Of a stretch of DNA of 41,182 bases, positions 17,719 through 27,406 are shown in pieces (positions within the stretch are counted from its first letter, which is position 1; the number at the start of each line of letters is the position of its first letter). This DNA is from an uncultured cyanobacterium (GTDB lineage: Bacteria; Cyanobacteriota; Cyanobacteriia; Cyanobacteriales; Microcystaceae): positions 1-41,182 of the forward strand of contig CAISPN010000010.1 of NCBI GenBank assembly GCA_903887375.1. Direction: 5' to 3'. The notes beneath the pieces are model-generated. The model did not search any database. It had not been told where the DNA came from and was given only the letters and a program-made list of their open reading frames with translations. Position numbers and translations under genes: made by a program.

Positions 17719-18093
17719 CTAGTGCGCTCTACTAAGTTGATGCCTTTGTTTAATTTGAGATGTTGTTGGCACATAATTACCCCAAAGTGGATCATTTGCA
17801 GTATAAACAGCATCTATACTTTCTCTGTTCCAGTTTTCCAAAACAAAGTTTTCTATCTCTGGAGCGCTTGCTGCTAGTTCAGGTTGATTAGAATAGCGAT
17901 ACATTCCCCATCCCAAAACTACTCCAGCCATAATTGCACTAGAAAAAATCCAGAACACGCCTTTAGAGCGCACTTGAGTGTTCTGTTCGATGCGATCAAA
18001 TAAATAATCTTCAAAGTTGCCCTGAGTGGAAGGAGGGCAAGGCCGGTAGCGTCGTAAAAACTCACTAAGCCTGGGATCTTCTGGTTGGCTCAT
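17719..18093 (-). CDS. Membrane-anchored anti-sigma factor for the adjacent ECF sigma
   Basis: This 124-residue protein has a cytoplasmic N-terminal part (residues 1-45), one transmembrane helix (about 46-66) and a periplasmic tail of about 58 residues. No HxxxCxxC zinc anti-sigma motif is seen. It starts 4 nt inside the end of the sigma gene, the usual arrangement for a cognate anti-sigma factor. It probably sequesters SigG at the membrane until a periplasmic signal releases it. In cyanobacteria sigG is commonly followed by such a gene. Confidence 0.75.
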   Translation of the reverse strand: MSQPEDPRLSEFLRRYRPCPPSTQGNFEDYLFDRIEQNTQVRSKGVFWIFSSAIMAGVVLGWGMYRYSNQPELAASAPEIENFVLENWNRESIDAVYTANDPLWGNYVPTTSQIKQRHQLSRAH

Positions 18094-18707
18094 AGCGCTC
18101 CTTGTTGCTCTAAAAACCTACGGATTTGTTTACGTGCGTAAAATAGACGAGATTTAACAGTGCCTACTGGTAGGCTGAGAATTTCAGCAATCTCTTTTTG
18201 AGGAATATCTTCAAGATCATGCCAAACTAAAACTGCCCTATGCTCTAGTGAGAGTATCTGCAAACCTTGCTTGACTAATTCTTGATAATGCATCTGCATA
18301 AGATCTGGGGTATCTTGAGGGCGTGAAAGGTTTGCAAGTGGTGAGCTTTCTTCTTCATCGCCCATTTCACCAGATCGCCCATTAGGAGAAAATCTCTCAA
18401 ACCTACCTCTGGCTAATTGTCTTCTTTGGTCAGTTGCCACATTCCAAGTAATACGATACAGCCAAGTCGAAAAGTAGGATACTTCTCTCAGTTTGGGTAG
18501 TCCTTTCCAGACTCTTAAAAAGACTTCTTGAACTAAATCATCAAGTCCCTCACTGCCACAAAGCTGATAGAGAGATGCCTTTACACGTTGTTGATAGCGA
18601 CGGTAAAGCTCCCGAAAAGCAGAACGATCGCCCTGGCGGCAAACTTCTACTAATTCTCTATCTGTAAAAATTGTTGTAGTTTCGGCTATCACTTTTCTTT
18701 TTTTCAA
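18090..18707 (-). CDS. sigG: ECF RNA polymerase sigma factor, SigG type
   Basis: This 205-residue protein carries sigma region 2 (LVEVCRQGDRSAFRELYRRY to DDLVQEVFLRVW and STWLYRITWNVA) and region 4 (LSLEHRAVLVWHDLEDIPQK to GTVKSRLFYARKQI). Regions 1 and 3 are absent, as in ECF sigmas. The linker of about 30 residues between them is acidic and Ser/Gly-rich. The downstream overlapping anti-sigma and periplasmic genes suggest an envelope-stress regulon. Assignment to SigG rests on recalled similarity and operon context. Confidence 0.88.
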   Translation of the reverse strand: MKKRKVIAETTTIFTDRELVEVCRQGDRSAFRELYRRYQQRVKASLYQLCGSEGLDDLVQEVFLRVWKGLPKLREVSYFSTWLYRITWNVATDQRRQLARGRFERFSPNGRSGEMGDEEESSPLANLSRPQDTPDLMQMHYQELVKQGLQILSLEHRAVLVWHDLEDIPQKEIAEILSLPVGTVKSRLFYARKQIRRFLEQQGAL

Positions 18708-18813
18708 GTTAGTTATTGTTTTAGACTTTAAGGAAACGCCCTTGGTTCAAAATTTGATCTTTAAGCTCTAGTCAAGTTAGAGTATAGGTCAAAGTTATAT
18801 GAGTTAATAAAGA

Positions 18814-19710
18814 GTGCAAAGATATTTAGGAGAATCTGCCGCTTTAGCAGTAGCTGGAACTTCAGCAATCGCCTCAGTTATTTATAGCAGAATGGGCAAC
18901 AGATTTACTCCTTTACTACTAAATCTCTCTAAAGGTTTAGTAGCCATTGTTCTAGCAATCGCGACAATTTTTCTAAATAAACAAGATATACCTTTACCTT
19001 TTACCACAATTTCATTTCTTTTAATAGTCAGTGGCGTAATTGGTATTGGGCTAGGAGATACCGCCTATTTCTTGGCAATGCCCTTAGTGGGAGTCAGAAA
19101 ACTTCTTCTGCTGCAAACCCTCTCAATGCCTTTTACTGCCATTTTTGGTTGGGTTTTCCTTGGGGAATATTTTAGGATGATAGATTCTCTGGCAATGGTT
19201 TTGATCATCATTGGTATTGCCATAGTTATCAATGAGAGAACAGAAAAAAAACAACAAGTTGTCTCTTGGATAGGGATTTTTTGGTGTATTATCTCAGCTT
19301 TAAGTACAGCTACCGGGGCCCTACTGTCACACTATGCCTTTGATAATTCTCAAGTGACACCATTACAGGCTCTTTTTTGGCGATTATATGGTGGAATTGG
19401 AGTGATATGTTTATTAATGTTCTTACCAGGATATAAAAAAGATCGCAGTATTCTTCTCAATGGGCAATGGTATAGTCCTAGATTTCTGACTGCAATAGTC
19501 CTTGCATCTTTTATTAATACTTATCTAGGAATTTGGTTACAACAGTTTGCTCTCAAAAATGCAGCAGTGGGAGTTGTTCAAACTTTATGTTCAACAAGCC
19601 CCCTTTTTGTACTGCCGATGGTGGCTCTTTTAGGGGATAAAGTAAGCTTGAGGGCTCTTGCTGGAGTATTGCTCACTATGTTTGGTATAGCTTTAATTTT
19701 TAGTTTTTGA
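18814..19710 (+). CDS. EamA-family (DMT) transporter
   Basis: The 298-residue protein has ten predicted transmembrane helices in two repeated halves: the first ends about residue 140 (IDSLAMVLIIIGIAIVINER) and the second ends VLLTMFGIALIFSF. This is the drug/metabolite transporter fold with two EamA domains. The substrate cannot be told from sequence. The GTG start at 18814 gives VQRYLGESAALAVAG. It is divergent from sigG, with 106 nt between them. Confidence 0.9.
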   Translation: MQRYLGESAALAVAGTSAIASVIYSRMGNRFTPLLLNLSKGLVAIVLAIATIFLNKQDIPLPFTTISFLLIVSGVIGIGLGDTAYFLAMPLVGVRKLLLLQTLSMPFTAIFGWVFLGEYFRMIDSLAMVLIIIGIAIVINERTEKKQQVVSWIGIFWCIISALSTATGALLSHYAFDNSQVTPLQALFWRLYGGIGVICLLMFLPGYKKDRSILLNGQWYSPRFLTAIVLASFINTYLGIWLQQFALKNAAVGVVQTLCSTSPLFVLPMVALLGDKVSLRALAGVLLTMFGIALIFSF

Positions 19711-19779
19711 ATGTTTGATGAGATTTTATTAAAGAATATGGAGGTATTTTGGGTTCAATGTCATGTTTTGCTAATTTTT

Positions 19780-19811
19780 ATCCTCCCAAAGCCCCCCTTT
19801 ATAAGGAGGAT
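19780..19811. repeat. GC-rich hairpin, probable short interspersed repeat or terminator
   Basis: ATCCTCC pairs with GGAGGAT around a C-rich loop that itself contains CCTTTATAAGG. It follows the EamA gene by 70 nt. The layout resembles the CCCCCT-N-AGGGGG short repeats scattered through many cyanobacterial genomes. It has no long T run, so termination is less certain. Only one copy was noticed in this window. Confidence 0.4.
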
Positions 19812-19830
19812 TTAGGAGAATCTAATTTTT

Positions 19831-20086
19831 TTACTTACTTTTGATTTTCTTCAACTTTCTCAAGCCCAAAAATAAAGGAATACCTAGGATAAATCTATTG
19901 TTATCATCGTTACTGTCGTAATAATTTCCGACAACAACTCCACTATTGTTGATACCCTGAGCAACGGTACCATTTACGCCATTAGGGTGGATGACATCGG
20001 TGAAATTGTATGAGAGGGCATGAGCCGGGGCAGAGATAACTAAACTACTGAAGAGAATAGCTGAAATGGACAGACTTTTTGCTCAT
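19831..20086 (-). pseudogene. Frameshifted HAF-repeat / PEP-CTERM-like secreted protein remnant
   Basis: From ATG 20086 the frame stops early, but if the A5 run (plus strand T5 at 20076-20080) had one base less, an 84-residue protein would read through to TAA at 19831. It has a clean signal peptide (SISAILFSSLVISAPAHA), then FTDVIHPNGVNGTVAQGINN and SGVVVGNYY, matching the HAF repeat of PEP-CTERM-type surface proteins. It ends in a hydrophobic and basic tail (ILGIPLFLGLRKLKKIKSK). Full-length HAF proteins have many repeats, so this looks internally deleted as well. A sequencing error is an alternative explanation for the shift. Confidence 0.55.
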
Positions 20087-20320
20087 TTGTATTGTAGTAA
20101 AGAAGAATGTTAGGTTTTGGTTTGCCAAAATTGCAGCAATAAGTTCTAAATTGTATAACAACTCAAAGTGTTGTAGTGATTAATGGTAAATTTTTAGTTC
20201 TAAATAAATATCAGTTCATTATTGAGATAGATTCTCAATCTATAGATAGGATAAGAAGCGCCACCATCCTACTAAGGCTACAATAGAGCTTAGAGAGTAT
20301 ATAGAGTAAAAAGTTCAAGA
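20087..20320 (+). promoter_or_regulatory. Upstream region of clpB
   Basis: No gene was seen in these 234 nt. A possible -10 box TACAAT at 20279-20284 lies about 37 nt before the clpB ATG, but no good -35 was found. I saw no CIRCE element (TTAGCACTC-N9-GAGTGCTAA), so HrcA control is not indicated. Confidence 0.3.
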
Positions 20321-22963
20321 ATGCAGCCAACCGACGCTAGTAAATTTACAGAACAAGCTTGGGATGCGATTGTTAAATCTCAAGAAGTAGCCAAGCGTTA
20401 CAAAAATCAAACCCTAGAGGTAGAACATGTCGTCCTAGCTTTATTAGAACAGCAGGGACTGACCCAGAGAATACTAGCTGTTGCCAATATCGATGGGCTG
20501 CGTCTTCAACAACAGATTGAGGGCTTTATCAATCGTCAATTGCGAACCACTAGTGTAGACCAGCTTTATCTGGGTAAAGGTTTGGATGTGATGCTAGATC
20601 ACGCTGAATCCTCAAGAGTAAGCTGGCAGGATAAATATATTTCGGTAGAGCATCTCTGGTTGGGGTTTGCCCAAGATGAAAGACTTGGTAGAAGATGCTT
20701 GCGAACTTTTAATCTAGACCCCCAAGATATTGAAGCCTATATCAGATCTATCAGGGGGACTCAAAAGGTAACTGAGCCCAACCAGGAAGAGCGCTATGAG
20801 TCTTTGAGTAAATACGGTAAAGATCTTACCGAAAGCGCTAGAGAAGGCAGACTTGATCCGGTCATCGGTAGAGATGAAGAAATTCGCCGAGTGATTCAGG
20901 TTCTCTCGCGCCGCTCCAAAAATAACCCCGTCCTCATTGGTGAGCCTGGTGTGGGTAAAACTGCAATTGCTGAAGGTTTAGCCCAAAGGATTGTCAAAGG
21001 AGATGTGCCTGAATCGCTCAAAAACCGCCAGTTAATTTCCCTAGATATGGGCAGTCTGATTGCCGGGGCTAAGTATCGAGGTGAATTTGAAGAGCGTCTG
21101 CGCTCAGTGATGAGAGAGGTCACCCACTCTGAAGGGCGAATTATTCTCTTTATTGATGAAGTGCATACAGTAGTTGGCACTGGCTCACGCGATGGGGCAA
21201 TGGATGCGGGAAATCTGCTCAAGCCCATGCTCGCTAGAGGAGAGCTGCGCTGCATCGGTGCTACAACCTTGGATGAATATCGCAAAAATATCGAAAAAGA
21301 CCCGGCATTGGAACGTCGCTTCCAACAGGTTTATGTCAAGCAGCCTTCGGTAGAAGATACCATCTCGATTTTAAGAGGACTTAAAGAGCGCTACGAAGTC
21401 CATCATGGAGTCAAGATCACTGATTCAGCTCTAGTAGCAGCTACAACCCTATCAGATCGCTATATCACTGAACGTTTCCTGCCGGATAAAGCCATTGACT
21501 TGATCGATGAAGCTGCTGCCCAATTGAAAATGGAAATCACCTCCAAGCCCACTGAACTAGAAACAATAGATCGGCGCTTGATGCAGTTACAGATGGAAGA
21601 GCTCTCAATTTTGGGAGAAGAAAAAAGGTTAGTAGTTGATAAACCTTCTAAAGAACGCCTTGAGCGCATCAAACATGAAATAGAAGAGCTGGAAATCAAA
21701 CAAAAATCGCTCTCTTCCCAATGGCAAGCTGAAAAGCAGATGCTCGAGGAGATCAATGCCCTCAAAGAAGAAGAAGAGCAAATCAGGCTCGGTATTGAAC
21801 AGGCCGAAAGAGCCTACGATCTCAATAAAGCTGCCCAGCTCAAATACGGCAAGCTAGAGGTTTTAGAGCAATCTATCTTGGAAAAAGAAGCCAAACTTAC
21901 TGAAATTCAAGCTCTTGGTTCAACTCTTCTACGTGAGCAAGTCACAGAAGCCGATATTGCCGAAATAGTAGCTCGCTGGACGGGTATTCCCATCAACAGA
22001 CTACTAGAATCAGAGCGTCAGAAATTACTCCAACTTGAAGGTTTTCTAGCCAAAAGAGTAATTGGTCAGCAAGAAGCTATCGCCGCTGTCTCAGCTGCTA
22101 TCAGAAGAGCTAGAGCTGGGATGAAAGATCCTAGTAGGCCTATTGGTTCTTTTTTGTTCATGGGACCAACTGGTGTGGGCAAAACTGAATTAGCTAGAGC
22201 TTTAGCTCAATTGCTCTTTGATTCAGAAGAGGCCATGGTGCGCATCGATATGTCTGAATATATGGAAAAACATGCCGTTTCCCGTTTGGTGGGAGCGCCT
22301 CCCGGCTATGTTGGCTATGAAGAAGGTGGTCAATTATCTGAAGCAATCAGAAGGCGTCCTTATTCTGTAGTGCTGCTCGATGAAGTGGAAAAAGCTCATC
22401 CAGATGTCTTTAATATATTATTACAGGTACTAGATGATGGTAGGATAACCGATTCGCAAGGAAGAGTAGTAGATTTTCGCAATACGATTATTGTGATGAC
22501 CAGCAATATTGGTAGTGAATTTATACTAAATATCGATGATGCTAAAACTAGAAACTCTAAAGTCATGGAATCTCTCAAGGCGCACTTTAGACCCGAGTTT
22601 CTCAACAGGATTGATGAGCTGATTGTCTTTGAAACTCTCAAAAGTGAACAATTACGTCAAATAGTCTTGATTCAACTGCAAAGGCTATCTAAGTTACTCA
22701 GCCAGCAGAAACTGAGCCTGGAAATTTCCGAATCAGCTCTCGATAGAATTGTCACTCTTGGCTACGATCCAGTCTATGGAGTCCGTCCACTCAAAAGAGC
22801 TATACAGCGAGAATTGGAAAACCCCATCGCCACTAAGATTTTAGAAAATACTTTCAATTCAGGTGATGTAATTTGGATAGACTATCAGCAAGATAAAATG
22901 GTTTTTGATCACAAGCCTATAGAAGAAGAGGCAGAGCCAGTGTTAGAACCAATAAATCCATGA
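20321..22963 (+). CDS. clpB: ATP-dependent disaggregase ClpB (Hsp100)
   Basis: The 880-residue Hsp100 has the full ClpB order: N domain with two Clp_N repeats (1-150), AAA1 with Walker A GEPGVGKT at 207-214 and Walker B ILFIDEVH, and a coiled-coil middle domain (about 405-525) that binds DnaK. AAA2 follows with Walker A GPTGVGKT at about 615, LLDEVEKAH, sensor/arginine-finger region and a D2-small domain. It extracts and refolds proteins from aggregates together with DnaK. The start [17 protein letters not shown] matches ClpB1-type cyanobacterial proteins. No P-loop for ClpP docking (IGF/L) was noticed. The stop overlaps a methyltransferase start by 4 nt. Confidence 0.96.
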   Translation: MQPTDASKFTEQAWDAIVKSQEVAKRYKNQTLEVEHVVLALLEQQGLTQRILAVANIDGLRLQQQIEGFINRQLRTTSVDQLYLGKGLDVMLDHAESSRVSWQDKYISVEHLWLGFAQDERLGRRCLRTFNLDPQDIEAYIRSIRGTQKVTEPNQEERYESLSKYGKDLTESAREGRLDPVIGRDEEIRRVIQVLSRRSKNNPVLIGEPGVGKTAIAEGLAQRIVKGDVPESLKNRQLISLDMGSLIAGAKYRGEFEERLRSVMREVTHSEGRIILFIDEVHTVVGTGSRDGAMDAGNLLKPMLARGELRCIGATTLDEYRKNIEKDPALERRFQQVYVKQPSVEDTISILRGLKERYEVHHGVKITDSALVAATTLSDRYITERFLPDKAIDLIDEAAAQLKMEITSKPTELETIDRRLMQLQMEELSILGEEKRLVVDKPSKERLERIKHEIEELEIKQKSLSSQWQAEKQMLEEINALKEEEEQIRLGIEQAERAYDLNKAAQLKYGKLEVLEQSILEKEAKLTEIQALGSTLLREQVTEADIAEIVARWTGIPINRLLESERQKLLQLEGFLAKRVIGQQEAIAAVSAAIRRARAGMKDPSRPIGSFLFMGPTGVGKTELARALAQLLFDSEEAMVRIDMSEYMEKHAVSRLVGAPPGYVGYEEGGQLSEAIRRRPYSVVLLDEVEKAHPDVFNILLQVLDDGRITDSQGRVVDFRNTIIVMTSNIGSEFILNIDDAKTRNSKVMESLKAHFRPEFLNRIDELIVFETLKSEQLRQIVLIQLQRLSKLLSQQKLSLEISESALDRIVTLGYDPVYGVRPLKRAIQRELENPIATKILENTFNSGDVIWIDYQQDKMVFDHKPIEEEAEPVLEPINP

Positions 22964-23883
22964 AAAACAAGAATAATCAATTTAATTTAGCCTCCAGCCT
23001 AGTCAATAAAGTACTAGACATCAAACCTATAGCCAATCTTGCCAGACAAAGAGCTAGAGATATGATGATCAAGCGCGCAGGTAAAATCGGGGTCAACTGG
23101 ATCGCCAATGTAGAGCATTTAAAATCTCAAAACTGGAGTCTTGATGGGATCCAAAATCAAGATTTGAACTATCCCGCCTATTACACCTTGCCATTTCATG
23201 CTTATCCTGAAGGAAATTTGGACTGGGAGCCTGCTTGGGAGGTAGAAAGTGCCGCGCTGACAGTTCATTCGACTATCTGGAGTGGCAACAAAAATCCTCA
23301 AGCAGATGGTGATGCTCAATTGCGAGATAGTTACCATGAAAATTTAGTTAAATATATTAAAGATCAACCGCACAATATCTTGGATATAGGCTGCAGCGTA
23401 GGAATGAGCACCTTTGCTCTCCAAAAGATCTATCCTCAAGCTCAAGTAACTGGTTTAGATCTTTCCCCTTATTATCTCTCGGTAGCTCAACATAGAGCTC
23501 AAAAAGAGCAAATTAAGGAAATTCAATGGATACATGCTTTGGCTGAATCTACCGGACTAGAAGAAAGTTCATATGATTTAGTCTCTGCCTTTTTGCTCTT
23601 TCATGAATTGCCCCAAAGACCAACTTTAGAAATTCTCCAAGAGTCATATCGATTAATCAAGCCAGGTGGTTACTTTGCCATGATGGATATGAATCCGCAA
23701 TCTAGTATTTATAGAGAAATGCCGGCCTATATCTTGACTTTGCTTAAAAGTACTGAGCCCCATCTCGATGAATATTTCACACTTGATTTTGCCTCTAGTT
23801 TAATTAAAGCCGGTTTTGCTGAACCACTTATTATTGCCAATAGTCCACGTCATCGTACTGTAATCGCCCAAAAACCAAAATGA
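22960..23883 (+). CDS. Class I SAM-dependent methyltransferase
   Basis: This 307-residue protein has a Rossmann methyltransferase core in its C-terminal two thirds. Motif I is ILDIGCSVGMST, followed by VTGLDLSPYYLS, then the ESSYDLVSAFLLFHELP and IKPGGYFAMMDMN motifs of the UbiE/Methyltransf_11 type. The N-terminal 100 residues form a separate helical part containing YTLPFHAYPEGNLDWEPAWE. The substrate is unknown. It overlaps clpB by ATGA, which makes cotranslation with a disaggregase likely. Confidence 0.85.
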   Translation: MKNKNNQFNLASSLVNKVLDIKPIANLARQRARDMMIKRAGKIGVNWIANVEHLKSQNWSLDGIQNQDLNYPAYYTLPFHAYPEGNLDWEPAWEVESAALTVHSTIWSGNKNPQADGDAQLRDSYHENLVKYIKDQPHNILDIGCSVGMSTFALQKIYPQAQVTGLDLSPYYLSVAQHRAQKEQIKEIQWIHALAESTGLEESSYDLVSAFLLFHELPQRPTLEILQESYRLIKPGGYFAMMDMNPQSSIYREMPAYILTLLKSTEPHLDEYFTLDFASSLIKAGFAEPLIIANSPRHRTVIAQKPK

Positions 23884-23929
23884 ACGTTTTACTCTAAAAT
23901 ATTGTTTAATCTCCCAACCCAAAAGAGCC

Positions 23930-24361
23930 ATGACTGAAGAAACTAAAGCCCCAGCAGAAGCAATAGCAGCACCAGCAGCAGCCCCCAAAGCCAAGCCCCC
24001 AGCTATTGAAGATAAACCCTTGCCTCAATTTGCCCAAGAGCATCTATTGCCTGCTGTAACTACAGCTTTGGAAAAAGAACAAATTGATGGGGTAAAGCTT
24101 TCTTTTGAGAGTGCCCCTATCCTAATGAATGCCAGCAGTTCATGTTCTCAACTGATTGGCCGCTTTAGTAATGGACATCAGTTTAATATTTACTTTCTAG
24201 ATGAGAGTGTATCCGGCAGAAAAGCCTTCTCTTCTTCTGCTGGAGGGCAAGCGAGCACTCTTGAATCATTTATGATCGATGAGCGCAAGGCTACTCTCGA
24301 TATACTAGTGCTTTATATCTTGCAGAGATTAAATAGTCAAAAATGGCTCTCTAAAAACTAG
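23930..24361 (+). CDS. DUF2996 family protein (cyanobacterial)
   Basis: This 143-residue protein has an Ala/Pro/Lys-rich, probably unfolded N-terminus (residues 1-28), then EDKPLPQFAQEHLLPAV, and a compact domain ending in LYILQRLNSQKWLSKN. This matches DUF2996, a family I know from cyanobacteria and plastid lineages, where a photosystem II assembly role has been proposed for plant homologues. There is no signal peptide or membrane segment. Its TAG stop directly abuts that of the next, convergent gene. Confidence 0.7.
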   Translation: MTEETKAPAEAIAAPAAAPKAKPPAIEDKPLPQFAQEHLLPAVTTALEKEQIDGVKLSFESAPILMNASSSCSQLIGRFSNGHQFNIYFLDESVSGRKAFSSSAGGQASTLESFMIDERKATLDILVLYILQRLNSQKWLSKN

Positions 24362-25009
24362 CTATTGTTGAGAGAGAGCTTCTTTTAAGGCTGTGCTTGC
24401 GGCGTAGTAGTTCCTGGTTGAAGTTAATATTTCTGACTCTCTACGCAGCCTAGCTGCTGTATCTTGAGTGTCTAGAAGATATTGTTGCTCAGCAGGAGCT
24501 CCTTGCAAGTTTCCAGCAATCCAGTAAGAAAGCTCTAGAGGGAGTGAGGGCAGATCATCAGGAAGCCCTCGCTTTTGATCAGTGAGCTTATCATGTAACC
24601 TGACCACATCGCGCAATAACTGCTCTACTTGCTGGCCTAAGGGTCTGAGATCTTCAGTAGGTGGTGTATCTTCTATCCATTCGACCAAACCCACTAAATA
24701 GGGCTTTTCGCGGATATAGCGCAGCAATCTAAAGCGCTGCTGACCTAATGTATCAATTTTGAAGCGGTCATCAGGTAAGCGCTGGGCATTAATTATCTCA
24801 GCGCAGCAACCAACAGTTGCAATATCGCCGTTTTCTGGGTTGCTCATCAGTACGCCAAAGCGGCAATTCTCCTCCAAAATGGTGTTGATCATTATTCTGT
24901 AGCGAAATTCAAATATATGCAGAGGAAGAGGCCGGTTGGGAAATAGAACAACATCAGGTAGGGGAAATAAAGGCAGTTCTGAGACACCGCACGAAGATGA
25001 AAAGGTCAT
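24362..25009 (-). CDS. Lon N-terminal-domain protein (stand-alone substrate-binding domain)
   Basis: This 215-residue protein begins with the Lon N-domain signature ELPLFPLPDVVLFPNRPLPLHIFEFRYR and includes GCCAEI and FRLLRY, as in the stand-alone LON substrate-binding family of cyanobacteria. There is no ATPase or peptidase part, so it is not the protease itself. It may bind unfolded clients or act as an adaptor; function is unproven. It is convergent with DUF2996 with no intergenic space. Confidence 0.88.
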   Translation of the reverse strand: MTFSSSCGVSELPLFPLPDVVLFPNRPLPLHIFEFRYRIMINTILEENCRFGVLMSNPENGDIATVGCCAEIINAQRLPDDRFKIDTLGQQRFRLLRYIREKPYLVGLVEWIEDTPPTEDLRPLGQQVEQLLRDVVRLHDKLTDQKRGLPDDLPSLPLELSYWIAGNLQGAPAEQQYLLDTQDTAARLRRESEILTSTRNYYAASTALKEALSQQ

Positions 25010-25136
25010 GAGCTAACGAGTTCGTATGCTAACTTTATATTTACTTTAACGGATTTTGGAAAATTATGTCAGCAATATTTCTACCGTTGTATCACCATAG
25101 CCTTGTTAGAATGGAGTTTAGGTATTTGCTAACAAT

Positions 25137-26765
25137 ATGACAACAGATATAGAAACCGAGCTCTTCCAGGCAGTCAACAAAAGACGTAATTTTGCGATAA
25201 TTTCTCACCCAGATGCTGGAAAAACAACCTTGACAGAAAAACTACTGCTCTATGGTGGTGCCATACATGAAGCTGGCGCAGTTAAAGCCAGAAGATCGCA
25301 AAGAAAAGCAACCTCTGACTGGATGGAAATGGAACAACAAAGGGGTATTTCCATCACCTCAACTGTCCTACAGTTTGAGTATAATAATTACCAAATCAAC
25401 CTTCTAGATACACCCGGTCACCAGGATTTTAGTGAAGATACCTACCGTACTTTGGCTGCTGCTGACAATGCAGTGATGCTAATCGATGCGGCCAAAGGTT
25501 TAGAACCCCAGACTCGTAAGCTTTTTGAAGTTTGCCGTCTTCGCTCATTACCCATTTTCACCTTTGTCAATAAACTAGATAGGCCTAGTCGGGAACCTTT
25601 AGAATTGCTTGATGAAATTGAACAGGAATTAGGGCTTAAGACCTATGCTGTCAACTGGCCTATCGGCATGGGGGATCGCTTTAGAGGAGTCTATGATCGT
25701 TATCATCAAGCTTACTATCTCTATGAAAGAGTCACTCATGGAGCCAAAGAAGCTCCCGAAATAGTCCTAGCAAAAGATGATCCTCAAGTTAAAGATTACC
25801 TAGGCAGTGAGCTTTACGATCAACTCCAAGAAGAATTAGAGATCATTGAAGAAATTGGCGGTCAATTTGATCTAGAAATGGTGCATGAGGGAATGCTCAC
25901 TCCTGTCTTTTTTGGCAGTGCGATGAATAATTTTGGAGTTAGGTTATTTTTGGAGACCTTTTTAGATTATGGAATCAAACCGGAAGCTAGACAGTCTTCC
26001 CTTGGCGTTCTAGATCCAACCTATCCAGAATTTAGTGGTTTTGTTTTTAAACTGCAGGCTAATATGGACCCCAAACACCGAGATAGGGTAGCCTTTATTC
26101 GCGTCTGTACAGGTAAGTTTGAAAAGGATATGACAGTCAACCATGCCAGAACCGGCAAGGTGGTCAGGCTATCTAGACCCCAAAAACTCTTTGCCCAAGA
26201 TCGAGAATCAATTGATGTAGCCTATCCTGGCGATGTAATTGGTCTGAATAATCCGGGAGTTTTTGCTATTGGCGATACTATCTATTTGGGTAAAAAGCTC
26301 GAATACGAAGGGATACCCTGCTTTTCACCTGAATTATTTTGCTACTTGCGCAACCCTAATCCCTCCAAATTTAAACAGTTCCAAAAAGGGATTCAAGAGC
26401 TAGCTGAAGAAGGCGCAGTCCAAATTATGTATTCATTAGACCAGTTCAAAAGAGAACCTATTTTGGCAGCAGTTGGTCAGTTGCAATTTGAAGTAGTTCA
26501 GTTTCGTATGCTCAATGAGTATGGCGTTGAGACTACTTTAGAAAGCCTGCCTTATAGTCTGGCTCGCTGGGTAACAAGTGGTTGGGATGCACTCAACCAA
26601 GCTGGCAAACTCTTTAATAGTCTGACGCTCAAAGATAGTTGGGGTAGACCGGTTCTGCTATTTAGAAATCAATGGAATATGCAGCAGGTGATAGACGATC
26701 ATCCCGAATTGCAGCTACAGTCTATTGCCCCGGTGGGAGTTGGTCTAGAGCCTGAGAAGAATTAA
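25137..26765 (+). CDS. prfC: Peptide chain release factor 3
   Basis: RF3 is a GTPase that removes RF1/RF2 from the ribosome after termination. The G motifs are intact: G1 [14 protein letters not shown]3 [15 protein letters not shown]4 NKLD. Beyond the G domain the [19 protein letters not shown] segment and the C-terminal RF3 domain ([19 protein letters not shown], then QLQFEV) separate it from EF-G. The 542-residue length is normal. It ends exactly where the convergent GDT1-like gene ends. Confidence 0.96.
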   Translation: MTTDIETELFQAVNKRRNFAIISHPDAGKTTLTEKLLLYGGAIHEAGAVKARRSQRKATSDWMEMEQQRGISITSTVLQFEYNNYQINLLDTPGHQDFSEDTYRTLAAADNAVMLIDAAKGLEPQTRKLFEVCRLRSLPIFTFVNKLDRPSREPLELLDEIEQELGLKTYAVNWPIGMGDRFRGVYDRYHQAYYLYERVTHGAKEAPEIVLAKDDPQVKDYLGSELYDQLQEELEIIEEIGGQFDLEMVHEGMLTPVFFGSAMNNFGVRLFLETFLDYGIKPEARQSSLGVLDPTYPEFSGFVFKLQANMDPKHRDRVAFIRVCTGKFEKDMTVNHARTGKVVRLSRPQKLFAQDRESIDVAYPGDVIGLNNPGVFAIGDTIYLGKKLEYEGIPCFSPELFCYLRNPNPSKFKQFQKGIQELAEEGAVQIMYSLDQFKREPILAAVGQLQFEVVQFRMLNEYGVETTLESLPYSLARWVTSGWDALNQAGKLFNSLTLKDSWGRPVLLFRNQWNMQQVIDDHPELQLQSIAPVGVGLEPEKN

Positions 26766-27062
26766 CTAACTTAGCTCATCTCCAGAGGAAACCCAAAGCA
26801 ACTTGAGAGCCATAAGCATCATCCCAATAGCTACCAAGGCTTTAAGAATGCGCCCTGGTAAAAATTGGGACATGCTTGCTCCAATAATCACCCCTAGTAA
26901 ACTGGTGAGAATCAAGGCGCTTACTGAGCCAAAAAATACCGCTCTAGGTGAGCTAGAAGAGCCGCTAAGAGCTATAGCTGCTAGCTGGCTTTTATCTCCT
27001 ATTTCTGCTAAAAAAACTGTCAAAAAAGTTAAACCGAATAGTTGCCAATTCATAAAAATCAA
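26766..27062 (-). CDS. Half-size GDT1/UPF0016 cation exporter subunit (second of pair)
   Basis: This 98-residue protein has about three helices and one EIGDKSQLA motif, the cation-binding signature of UPF0016 (GDT1/TMEM165/Mnx). Full-length family members contain two such motifs, so this is one half and should pair with the product of the overlapping upstream gene. The family exports Mn2+ and/or Ca2+. Related hemi-exchangers have been described in cyanobacteria. It is last gene of a four-gene cation-transport operon. Confidence 0.88.
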   Translation of the reverse strand: MIFMNWQLFGLTFLTVFLAEIGDKSQLAAIALSGSSSSPRAVFFGSVSALILTSLLGVIIGASMSQFLPGRILKALVAIGMMLMALKLLWVSSGDELS

Positions 27063-27406
27063 TATTGTACTACATCAGAGAGTAACTGAGCGGCTATCAC
27101 TAACAACAAAATAGCAATAGCTATATCTAAAGCTTCAGGAGAAAGCCTGCCTGCTAGAGTGCGTCCAATGATCACCCCAATCAAACTAGTGGCAACTAAA
27201 GCAATAGATGAGCCGGCAAATACTACCAAAGGTGAATGGGATTGGGCGCTGAGCAAAAGTGTAGCCAGTTGGGTTCTATCGCCTATCTCGGCTAGAAAGA
27301 TAGTCACAAAAGTAGATAAAAAGACTTTTCTAAAGCCCGTTTCTTCTTTGAGCATCACAGTTACACTTTTCATATTTCTTTCATTTTTAGCAGAAAAACG
27401 CCACAA
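27059..27406 (-). CDS. Half-size GDT1/UPF0016 cation exporter subunit (first of pair)
   Basis: This 115-residue protein has the signature EIGDRTQLA in its first predicted helix, followed by two more helices. The Arg in place of Lys at the motif differs from its partner (EIGDKSQLA), which is the same asymmetry found between the two halves of full-length members. It overlaps the partner gene by 4 nt and almost certainly forms a heterodimer with it. Mn2+ or Ca2+ export out of the cytoplasm is the likely role. Confidence 0.88.
   Translation of the reverse strand: MWRFSAKNERNMKSVTVMLKEETGFRKVFLSTFVTIFLAEIGDRTQLATLLLSAQSHSPLVVFAGSSIALVATSLIGVIIGRTLAGRLSPEALDIAIAILLLVIAAQLLSDVVQY

Noticed and set aside
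20087-20320. CIRCE heat-shock operator upstream of clpB
   Set aside because: The TTAGCACTC/GAGTGCTAA inverted repeat is not present.
24362-25009. Lon protease
   Set aside because: Only the N-terminal substrate-binding domain is present; ATPase and peptidase domains are absent and the gene has normal ends.
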